DNA of 31,473 nucleotides. Source: Bacillota bacterium. Lineage in GTDB: Bacteria > Bacillota > Clostridia > Christensenellales > Aristaeellaceae. Where the stretch lies: NCBI GenBank assembly GCA_023395615.1, contig JAEWYP010000075.1, positions 1-31,473 of the forward strand, in the 5' to 3' direction. Position numbers and translations under genes: made by a program. The notes beneath the pieces are model-generated. The model made no database searches. It was not told where the DNA came from and saw nothing but the letters and a program-made list of their open reading frames with translations. Below, in pieces: positions 7,817 to 14,900 of the stretch; position 1 is the stretch's first letter; the number at the start of each line of letters is the position of its first letter.

Positions 7817-9181
7817 TTACCCCTCGAGCACCTTAAAGTGCATGATTTCGCTCAGATTTTTCATCATCTTCATCCAGTCACCGAAAACCAGCACCTGATG
7901 GTGACCGAAGCCTGCCAGATGGTGCATAAAGGCGCGCGCGTCATCCATTTGGATGTAATAATAAGGGCTGCAGTAAATCTCCTCAAATTCGGAACGAACC
8001 ACCTTGCCCACCTTGACGCACACGGTATCCGCCATGGGGTTGAAGCGCGCGAGGGTGACAAAGTCGCTCTCGTTTTGTGCAAAATCCACCTGCAGTTTGC
8101 CGCCGAAGCCCTGACCCGTGAACGCCCATAGTTTATACTGCATGGGCTTGCTGCCGTAGCCGTTCATGCACAGCGCGGGCACCGCGTGGTGGATTTTCAG
8201 CATTTCCTCGCTTTCAAAGCCGGGGTTACCCATAAACGCGGGCCGCCACGCGGCGTATTGCAGGATGCACATGGCCAGCAGCGCGTTCAGGTCCTCCTCG
8301 CAACCGCTGGGGATGCCCTCATCTTTCATCAGGCTGTGGGTCACGCAGGGGGTAAACTTGCGATTTTGCGGGATTTCGGAGGTGCACAGCTCGTGGCAGG
8401 CGGTGGAGAATGCGTTGCAGCCGTAATGCTCCATCATTTTATGCGCGGCCAGATAGTATTTGATGTCGTTGAGGAACCATTTGGTGTTTACTTTGGTTTC
8501 GGCAGACCCCGCCAGCATCTTTTGCGCTACGGGTTCCGCTTCTTCGTCGGTGATCTGATCCATATAGGGGAAGATGCTGGTAAAGGGGAGTTTCACAACT
8601 TCCATGCCGTATTTCTGGCGGATCAGTTCCGGGTCGCGGATAAGGCTTTGGATGCCGAAGGTGGGTTGCCCGCCGGCGGTCAGCACCAGCGCGCGGGTGT
8701 TTGCCACGGCCTTGCGCACCCACAACAGGTGGAGAATCTCGTTTAAATCCTGCAGGTCCATGCAAACATAGGCTTCCAGACCGATGGAACGGCAGTAAGC
8801 CGCAAAATCGATACCTTCGTTGCCGTTTTGCAGAATCACCACCGGCTTACGGTAGCGCTCCAGCTTGGGGATGCGCCAGTTCATGGTCAAAAGAACATCC
8901 ACCTCGCCGATGCGCTCGTCGATCTGGTCAAACACCGGCTGGGGCACCACGAAATCCTCGTAGTAACGCGCATCAATCGCGGGCAGCAGCTCCACCTGCG
9001 CCTGTACTCCCGCAAGCGTCGCCTTTGCCGCCGCAAACAACTTGTCGGCGGAGGCGGTTTCCGCTTCGGTGGTCATGTCTTCGCGGTATCCCGCGCGGCA
9101 GGGACCTTCCCAAAAATGGGTGTGCATCAGGCAGCCGATCACGGGGCGAACGACCAGTTTCATTTCCATGGCCTTTTTCAT
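7817..9181 (-). CDS. L-fucose/L-arabinose isomerase-like protein (COG2407 type)
   Basis: A 454-residue protein resembling the FucI/AraA fold. The N-terminal part looks like stacked Rossmann-type domains (VDVLLTMNWRIPKLERYRKPVVILQNGNEG and RALVLTAGGQPTFGIQSLI). The C-terminal part carries candidate metal/substrate residues in GIPSGCEEDLNALLAM, LKIHHAVPALCMNGYG and GFGHHQVLVFGDW. Fold members interconvert aldoses and ketoses with Mn2+, but the substrate cannot be read from sequence, and distant members need not be isomerases. The ATG at 9181 is chosen over the one at 9196 because GGAGG lies 8 nt before it, whereas the upstream ATG overlaps that ribosome binding site. It sits 62 nt after the GH31 gene and 1 nt before the aminotransferase, so it probably acts on the sugar released by GH31. 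Confidence 0.7.
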   Translation of the reverse strand: MKKAMEMKLVVRPVIGCLMHTHFWEGPCRAGYREDMTTEAETASADKLFAAAKATLAGVQAQVELLPAIDARYYEDFVVPQPVFDQIDERIGEVDVLLTMNWRIPKLERYRKPVVILQNGNEGIDFAAYCRSIGLEAYVCMDLQDLNEILHLLWVRKAVANTRALVLTAGGQPTFGIQSLIRDPELIRQKYGMEVVKLPFTSIFPYMDQITDEEAEPVAQKMLAGSAETKVNTKWFLNDIKYYLAAHKMMEHYGCNAFSTACHELCTSEIPQNRKFTPCVTHSLMKDEGIPSGCEEDLNALLAMCILQYAAWRPAFMGNPGFESEEMLKIHHAVPALCMNGYGSKPMQYKLWAFTGQGFGGKLQVDFAQNESDFVTLARFNPMADTVCVKVGKVVRSEFEEIYCSPYYYIQMDDARAFMHHLAGFGHHQVLVFGDWMKMMKNLSEIMHFKVLEG

Positions 9182-9243
9182 AACGGTTTCCTCCATTTGG
9201 CAGCGGGTGAACCGCGCCGTTAATCTGTGATTGAAATGGTTAA

Positions 9244-11487
9244 TTATTCCACCGCCGCTTCACGGCGAACGGCGATTTCCTCACCCGTATACCGAACGCT
9301 TTGCCGTGTTTCGGTTCCATCGGGGGCGAGGAAGCGAAGGGTAAATTGCGCCGCCAGCCCCGCGGAGCCTTCGGCCTTGCCAAGGGTAAGGGTTTGGGTC
9401 TGCTGATTCCACGTGAGACGTGCACGGGTATAAACGCCGGTTTCGTATTCGTAGCCGTCTCCCGCATCACCGTAGAGCCAGCCGCCACCATCAGCGCCGG
9501 TTGCGACCAGCAGGGTGTCTCCCAGCGGCGCAATCTCCCGTTCGCATGTGCCGCCGCTGGCCAGAGGCAGCACCGCGCCCGCCCGCAGAAAAACAGGGAG
9601 AATACGAAGCGGGGTATCGACGGTAACGGTCTGCCCGCCCGCGGAATACGCGCCTGTGTGCCAGTCGTACCAGCCCGTACCCGCGGGCAGATACACGTTT
9701 GTACGGCCGCCCCCCTCTGATAGGGGTTTCGTTACGGGCTTCACCAGCAACGCGTCGCCCAGCAGAAAGCTGTCGCACACGGGCCACGCGGCCCGGTCCT
9801 CCGGGAAAACCGTCAGTAGGCTGCGAAGCATCGGATCGCCGGTAAACCAGCATTGGGCGGCCGTGGCGTACACATAAGGCAACAGCCGGTATCGCAGGGA
9901 AATCGCGCCCGCGACCGCGTCGTATGCGGCGTCACCCGGGTGGCCGAAGTGCCACGGTTCGCGGGGGGTATCGGTACCGTGGCTGCGGAACATGGGCAAA
10001 AAACAACTGTACTGAAGCCAGCGGGCGTACAGCTCCCGGTAGTCCGGGTCGTCCACCCCGTCGTTATACTCTCCGTTCCAGAACCAAAGCTTTTTTGTTA
10101 CGCCCGCGCACTCGCAGCCGCGCTTGTCGTAAGCGTCCTTCACCACGAAAAAGCCGCCTGCGTCCAGCGTCCAGTGGGATACGCCACTCATCGCCATTTT
10201 GAGGCCTTCGGCAATTTGGTTGCGAAGCACATCCCAACGGGCACTGATATCGCCGCTCCAAAGCACTGTACCGTACCGCTGCACGCCTGTGTAGCCGGAA
10301 CGGGTCAGGTTAACCAGCCGCTTGTCCGGATGGTTCCTGCGCCAGTGTTCAAACATACCCTGCGCGTGGTATAGCGCGTAGCTGTTTAGCCGGGTCTCAT
10401 CGATGGAGCGCGCGGCGGCCCCGGTAACCAGCGCATAACGCACTTCATCCGGGCGTTTGTTTTCGCCGTTCCAGTCCGGGTCGGAAAAGGGTTCGGCGTT
10501 ATCACACCAGTAGCCGTCTACGCCGCCAGCGCCCCAAAACCGTTCGCACTGGCTGGCATACAGGGCGCGCGCATCCGGGTCGTAAGCATCGTAGGTATCG
10601 CTGTTGGGCAACAGTTTGCCGGCCTGCTGAAACTCCGCAAGGTCCGCGCTGCCTTTGGCCATGTTGGGCCAGATGGATACCAGCAGGTGCGTATCCAGCC
10701 GGTGCAGGCTGTTCACCAGTTCCGCAACAGAGGGGAAACGGCTTGCGTCCGGTGTTTTATCACCCCAGAGACCGGGTTTCCAGGTGTACCAGTCCTGTAC
10801 CAGGCAATCCATCCCCAGTCCGTCGCGCCGGAAACGCCGCGCGGTATCGGTCAGCTCTTCGGCGCTGTGATACCGTTCTTTGGATTGCACGTAGCCATAC
10901 GCCCACCGGGGCAGCAGGCGGGTGCGGCCTGTGATTTCGGCAAGCCGACGCAGTACGGCCGCGCCGTCCGCGCCTCGCAGCACCACAAAGCTGAAATCAT
11001 CCACCGCCTCCAGCGTGAAGGTAAAACCGCCCGGTTCTCCGGTAAAACGCATGGCGCACTCGGCTTCGATCAGCACCCCATACCCCGCGCTGGACAGCAG
11101 AAAGGGGATCGCGATAATCATATTGTTCTGGTACAGGTATTCTGTGCGATGCCGATAATCGTATACGCCATCTTCGTGCTGGCCCAGCCCGGTTAACAAC
11201 TCGTTTTCGCCGCAGGCGAAGCGCAGGGTAACCCGGCGAACTGTGCGGCTGGGCACCCGGCGGGCGTTGATAATCTCCGTAACTTCGCCGTTGGCGGTTA
11301 ATTTGGTTTGGGTGACCGGCTCGCCATCCACCACGGTATGGAAAAGCGGCTTTTCTTCAAAGGTTACGCGCTCCAACCGGAGGTATTCGCCCTGCCCGTC
11401 GGTAAAAACATACGGGGCTTGCATGGCCTTGGCATCGTGCGGAAAAGAAAGGCGAGTGGCCCACGGGGCCGGATGATCAATACGCAT
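9244..11487 (-). CDS. GH31 family alpha-glycosidase (alpha-xylosidase/alpha-glucosidase type)
   Basis: Retaining alpha-glycosidase with 747 residues. An N-terminal beta-sandwich covers about residues 1-190 and includes the GLGQHEDGVYDYR segment. The TIM barrel follows: WAYGYVQSKERYHSAEEL, QDWYTWKP, the nucleophile Asp329 in GGVDGYWCDNAEPF, and the likely acid/base Asp413 in LWSGDISARWDV. C-terminal beta domains complete the protein. The W-C-D-N-A-E-P form of the nucleophile motif resembles alpha-xylosidase-like members rather than sulfoquinovosidases, but the substrate remains open. There is no signal peptide, so it acts on imported oligosaccharides. The start at 11487 has AAGGAG 7 nt upstream, inside the end of the permease gene 4 nt away. 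Confidence 0.92.
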   Translation of the reverse strand: MRIDHPAPWATRLSFPHDAKAMQAPYVFTDGQGEYLRLERVTFEEKPLFHTVVDGEPVTQTKLTANGEVTEIINARRVPSRTVRRVTLRFACGENELLTGLGQHEDGVYDYRHRTEYLYQNNMIIAIPFLLSSAGYGVLIEAECAMRFTGEPGGFTFTLEAVDDFSFVVLRGADGAAVLRRLAEITGRTRLLPRWAYGYVQSKERYHSAEELTDTARRFRRDGLGMDCLVQDWYTWKPGLWGDKTPDASRFPSVAELVNSLHRLDTHLLVSIWPNMAKGSADLAEFQQAGKLLPNSDTYDAYDPDARALYASQCERFWGAGGVDGYWCDNAEPFSDPDWNGENKRPDEVRYALVTGAAARSIDETRLNSYALYHAQGMFEHWRRNHPDKRLVNLTRSGYTGVQRYGTVLWSGDISARWDVLRNQIAEGLKMAMSGVSHWTLDAGGFFVVKDAYDKRGCECAGVTKKLWFWNGEYNDGVDDPDYRELYARWLQYSCFLPMFRSHGTDTPREPWHFGHPGDAAYDAVAGAISLRYRLLPYVYATAAQCWFTGDPMLRSLLTVFPEDRAAWPVCDSFLLGDALLVKPVTKPLSEGGGRTNVYLPAGTGWYDWHTGAYSAGGQTVTVDTPLRILPVFLRAGAVLPLASGGTCEREIAPLGDTLLVATGADGGGWLYGDAGDGYEYETGVYTRARLTWNQQTQTLTLGKAEGSAGLAAQFTLRFLAPDGTETRQSVRYTGEEIAVRREAAVE

Positions 11488-11491
11488 TCAT

Positions 11492-12358
11492 TTACTCCTT
11501 CACCGCGCCGCTGGTCATGCCGCTGATAATATAGCGCTGGCCCAGTAAGTATAGCGCAATCACCGGGATGATGGTAAGCAGAATGTCCGCGAAAACGAGG
11601 TTCCAGTAGGACTGATATTTACCGAAGAAGTTGTATACGCCAAGGTTCATCGGCCAGAGCTTGCTGGTAGAAATGATGTACAGCGGTGTGAGAAAATCGC
11701 TCCAAACCCCCATAAACTGCAACAGGAAGCAGGTGATGATCGCCGGCTTCAGCAGGGGCGTGGCGATACTGAAAAACAACCGCAGGGGTCCGACGCCGTC
11801 CAGTACGGCGGCCTCGTCCAGTTCCACCGGCACGGTCAGCACGAAGTTGCGCATGACGAACACGCAAAACGGGATCATCCCGGCAGTGTACACCAACACC
11901 AGCCCAACCCGGGTATTGTTCAACCCAAAGAAGTTGAGCACCTGAATCAGGGTGACATAGTTTACGGGGAAAAACAGTCCGCACAGGATAAAATAGAACA
12001 GGCTTCGATTGACGCGCGTGCGTTTGCGACACATTACAAACGCGGCCATCGCGCTGATCATGACGCCCACGAAGGAACTGGCGCCCGCATAAAGCAGGCT
12101 GTTGAAAAACCCCTGTACCAGCTTGCCTTTTTCTATTGCCTGAGAAAAGTTTTCAAAATGCCATTCCGTGGGCAGCGCAATATTCATGCGCGCGGACTCG
12201 CCTTTGGTTTTGAACGCGTTGACCAGCACCAGATAAAATGGGATCAGCACGATCAGACAAAGCAGGATGCTAAGCAGCTGTTTCAGCGCCGTGCAAAGGT
12301 AACGCCGCCAGGGACGTGCGCGCAGGTTTCGCCGGGGCACGGAACGCGTGATGCTCAT
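11492..12358 (-). CDS. Carbohydrate ABC transporter permease (MalG/MsmG type), locus A
   Basis: A 288-residue inner-membrane permease of the CUT1 family. A basic N-terminal tail (RRNLRARPWRRYLC) precedes the first membrane helix LLSILLCLIVLIPFYLVLVNAF, and six hydrophobic segments can be seen. The EAA loop that contacts the ATPase reads VELDEAAVLDGVGPLRLFFS. The C-terminus YIISGMTSGAVKE is typical of MalG-type subunits. Its start codon shares one base with the stop of the partner permease (TAATG), with GGAGG about 10 nt upstream. It forms a heterodimer with the upstream permease. No ATPase gene is present nearby. Confidence 0.93.
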   Translation of the reverse strand: MSITRSVPRRNLRARPWRRYLCTALKQLLSILLCLIVLIPFYLVLVNAFKTKGESARMNIALPTEWHFENFSQAIEKGKLVQGFFNSLLYAGASSFVGVMISAMAAFVMCRKRTRVNRSLFYFILCGLFFPVNYVTLIQVLNFFGLNNTRVGLVLVYTAGMIPFCVFVMRNFVLTVPVELDEAAVLDGVGPLRLFFSIATPLLKPAIITCFLLQFMGVWSDFLTPLYIISTSKLWPMNLGVYNFFGKYQSYWNLVFADILLTIIPVIALYLLGQRYIISGMTSGAVKE

Positions 12359-13236
12359 TACTGCTGCACCTCCTTTTTCGTCATGCTGCGCACAATCAAA
12401 AGCCCGATAGTGAGCGACAGTACCATCAGCAGGGTGTTCATCGCGGTGGACATGCCATAATTGCCTTGCGCGTAAAGCTGATAGGAATAGGTGGTCATCA
12501 CTTCGGTGGCGCGGCCCGGGCCGCCGTTGGTGAGCACGTAGATCACATCAAATACCTTCAGGCCGTAGGTGATACCGAACACCAGGTTAATCGTAATCGC
12601 GCCGGAAAGCATAGGCAGTGTGATATGCCGAAGCTTCTGCCAAAAATTTGCGCCGTCGATTTCGGCGGCTTCATAATAACTGTGCGGGATCGCGTTAATA
12701 CCCGCCAGAAAGATCGTCATTACATAGCCGATGCCGCGCCAGGCATCCACCCCGAAAATAGAAACCCAGACGATGTTGGGATCGCTCAGCCATTTTTGCT
12801 GCCAGTTTTCCAGCCCCAGTTGAGCAAACGAGTTGTTCAGCAATCCGTTGTAGGAGAGGATGGCGTTAAAGACCAGGCCGATGATTAAAAACGGGAGAAT
12901 GGAGGGCATATACAGCACGGTACGGTACAGGTTACGGCCACGGAGATTGCCGCTTAACATCACGGCAAGAAGCAGTGCGGGAATCAGCTTGACAATATTG
13001 GAGATGATCGTGAATTTGAGGGTATTTACGATCCCCTGCGCATAATGCACGTTGCTGCAGGTAAAAATATCAATGAAATTTTGAAGCCCGACAAAATGGA
13101 TATTGCCCGCGCTTCGCACGGTCCAATCCGTAAAAGAAAGCAGTACGCCCAGCAGACCGGGCAGAAGACAAAAAAGCACATACAGCGTGATGGGTGCGAT
13201 CAGGAACCATTGTGGGTAGATTTTTCGGGTGTTCAT
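12358..13236 (-). CDS. Carbohydrate ABC transporter permease (MalF/MsmF type), locus A
   Basis: A 292-residue CUT1 permease. MNTRKIYPQWFLIAPITLY leads into the first of six hydrophobic segments. The EAA loop is SYYEAAEIDGANFWQKLRHITLP, and TNGGPGRATEVMTTYSY is a conserved MalF-type block near the C-terminus. The ATG at 13236 is chosen because GGGAGG lies about 6 nt upstream; the longer reading from 13350 runs through a basic, repeat-bearing stretch unlike a permease N-terminus. It lies 174 nt downstream of the binding-protein gene, with stable hairpins in between, and overlaps its partner permease by one base. Confidence 0.93.
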   Translation of the reverse strand: MNTRKIYPQWFLIAPITLYVLFCLLPGLLGVLLSFTDWTVRSAGNIHFVGLQNFIDIFTCSNVHYAQGIVNTLKFTIISNIVKLIPALLLAVMLSGNLRGRNLYRTVLYMPSILPFLIIGLVFNAILSYNGLLNNSFAQLGLENWQQKWLSDPNIVWVSIFGVDAWRGIGYVMTIFLAGINAIPHSYYEAAEIDGANFWQKLRHITLPMLSGAITINLVFGITYGLKVFDVIYVLTNGGPGRATEVMTTYSYQLYAQGNYGMSTAMNTLLMVLSLTIGLLIVRSMTKKEVQQ

Positions 13237-13327
13237 GCGGCGCCTCCCGGATGAATTTCGCAGGTCGCTGCGGGGTAAAAAATACGCCAGGGTTGGCCGA
13301 AAGCCTTGGCGCGGTGCCGCCCGCCAC

Positions 13328-13400
13328 GGCCGGGCCGAACCGCTTCGCAAAAGAGCACAACGGTTCGGCTGGCCACAGGCTTTCCCGTCGTAACGGGAAA
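13328..13400 (-). other. Hairpins between binding-protein and permease genes, locus A
   Basis: Two inverted repeats follow the binding-protein stop in the minus-strand transcript. 13381-13400 is an 8-bp stem (TTTCCCGT/ACGGGAAA) with a 4-nt loop. 13328-13342 pairs with 13361-13374 through 9 bp (GCCGAACCG) plus 4 bp (GGCC) across a small internal loop. Neither is followed by a clear U-run. They probably protect the upstream mRNA end or attenuate read-through, so that the binding protein is made in excess over the permeases (inference). Confidence 0.5.
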
Positions 13401-13410
13401 CGGGTTTACA

Positions 13411-14718
13411 TTACTTTGCCCATGCGGGGTCGTTCGCCAGCTTGGCAGCCGCGGCACGGTTGGCGTCCATGTTCTCCAACACCTGTTCGGCGGTCATCTG
13501 GTTGCTGCACATGGCGACCATGTCGCTGCCGAACTGCATCCAGTAATCATTGGTGTACTTGGTGCCGGTCTGCAGCACGGAGTAAGCCATCTTTTCGGTG
13601 GGAATCGCGTCTACAAATTCCTTCTCCGCGGGCAGCCAATGCTGGTTGATCTCCACGTTCACGTCCAGGTTGGTATAGGCGGGAGAATTGTCCAGAATTT
13701 CTTGCAGGCTGTCTTTGGTGCATACGAAGTTGAAGAACGCCTTCACAAGGTTTACGTCCTTGGCGCCGGAATAACCGAACATGGTGGGGCCGGCGGGGTT
13801 GGTGGGATAATAGGTGTTGTCCGCCAGCGGGATCAGGAACAGGCCGTACTCGTCTTTGGAGCCGGTGTCGTCCGCAATCTGCTTGATGTAGGACGAGTTG
13901 GCCATGGCCATGGCGATCTTGCGGTCGCCGAAATCGTTGGCCATGTTGGTGGAGTTGGTGCCGATCCAGTCTTTGCCGAAGTAGCCCTTATCGCTCAGCT
14001 CTTTGAACTGGTTAAGCGCTTTCAGCATGGTTTCGTTGTTGGCGAAGGTTGCGGTGTTGTTGTTCAGCGCATCGTACAGGCCGGGGGTCGCAGCTTCGTA
14101 TACGCCGCCGATCTGGAAGAACGCCAGCTGCTCCTGCCAGCCGTCCGCGCCGGGGATAAACCACGGGGTAATGCCCGCTGCGCTGAGCTTGTCGCAAACC
14201 GCCAGCAGTTCGTCGTACGTGGTGGGTACGGTGAGGCCCATTTCGGTAAACAGGGTCTTGTTATACACCATGACGTATTCGGGGCTGTTGTGCCAGATTT
14301 GCAGGCCGTAGAGCTTGCCGCCGCTGATGCAGCTGGCCTGCCGGGTAGCGGGCATCACGTTTTGCCAGGCTTCACCGGTGAAGTCGATGCAATACTTGGC
14401 GGGATCCACGATGACGGAATCGATCGCGAAGGGGTTGGACTGGATCCAGAAGATATCGGCGCAGGTGCCGGTCGTCAGCTTGCTTTGCAGCAGATCGCTG
14501 TACTGGTCGGCAGGCACGGTCTGAAGATCCACGGTAACGCCGTACGTGTCCTCAAAGCGCGCGATGGTGGCGTCGTAGCGGGTATCCATCCAGCCTGCGG
14601 AGACCAGAATAGACAGGGTTTCACCCTTGAAGTCCTGTGTGGCGGTTTCGGCCGCCGCGAAGGTTGCCAGGGACAGCGTGAGAGCCAGACAGAGAAGCAA
14701 AGCCAACAGTTTTTTCAT
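13411..14718 (-). CDS. ABC transporter carbohydrate-binding protein (family 1), locus A
   Basis: A 435-residue extracytoplasmic solute-binding protein for a CUT1 oligosaccharide importer. The N-terminus MKKLLALLLCLALTLSLATF is a Sec signal with a probable type I cleavage after AAA at residue 23. The Cys10 within the hydrophobic core is not in a lipobox, so lipid anchoring is not supported. The mature part shows the family 1 pattern: ETLSILVSAGWMDTRYDATIARFEDTYG, DIFWIQSNPFAID, and QIWHNSPEYVMVYNKTLFTEMGL. AAGGAGG lies 9 nt before the ATG. It is the first gene of locus A and is divergent from the histidine kinase. The ligand is unknown; the neighbouring GH31 suggests an alpha-linked oligosaccharide. 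Confidence 0.92.
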   Translation of the reverse strand: MKKLLALLLCLALTLSLATFAAAETATQDFKGETLSILVSAGWMDTRYDATIARFEDTYGVTVDLQTVPADQYSDLLQSKLTTGTCADIFWIQSNPFAIDSVIVDPAKYCIDFTGEAWQNVMPATRQASCISGGKLYGLQIWHNSPEYVMVYNKTLFTEMGLTVPTTYDELLAVCDKLSAAGITPWFIPGADGWQEQLAFFQIGGVYEAATPGLYDALNNNTATFANNETMLKALNQFKELSDKGYFGKDWIGTNSTNMANDFGDRKIAMAMANSSYIKQIADDTGSKDEYGLFLIPLADNTYYPTNPAGPTMFGYSGAKDVNLVKAFFNFVCTKDSLQEILDNSPAYTNLDVNVEINQHWLPAEKEFVDAIPTEKMAYSVLQTGTKYTNDYWMQFGSDMVAMCSNQMTAEQVLENMDANRAAAAKLANDPAWAK

Positions 14719-14743
14719 TTCCCGATTCCTCCTTGTAGAATTT

Positions 14744-14775
14744 TTCTATAGAATATCGATTTCGTAACGTTTCGT
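14744..14775. promoter_or_regulatory. Candidate activator-binding repeats upstream of the locus A transporter
   Basis: A 10-bp perfect palindrome TTCTATAGAA (14744-14753) is followed by a direct repeat TTTCGT at 14760-14765 and 14770-14775, exactly one helical turn apart. Direct repeats in phase are the usual target form of AraC-type response regulators. I find no consensus sigma-A promoter for the minus-strand transporter operon here, consistent with an activator-dependent promoter. Assignment to the neighbouring regulator is inference. Confidence 0.35.
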
Positions 14776-14837
14776 CTATGCAATTTTTATCGCATTCTTT
14801 GGACATATTTTCCTTGCCCTCAGAACGGTCGCCGCCG

Positions 14838-14866
14838 TTGCGAGGGGGTCTGAAACGTGTTATGAT
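14838..14866 (+). promoter_or_regulatory. Sigma-A promoter of the histidine kinase operon
   Basis: TTGCGA (14838-14843), a 17-nt spacer and TATGAT (14861-14866), with an extended -10 TG at 14858-14859. The predicted transcript start near 14873 lies downstream of the in-frame ATGs at 14778, 14862 and 14865, which rules them out as kinase starts. Confidence 0.75.
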
Positions 14867-14900
14867 GGGGAAAGAAATGTCGCCCGGGAGAGTTGAAACG

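Noticed and set aside
13306..14751. 481-codon open frame on the plus strand
   Set aside because: It lies antisense to the binding-protein gene, which has a signal peptide, ribosome binding site and family motifs. Long opposite-strand frames are expected at this G+C content.
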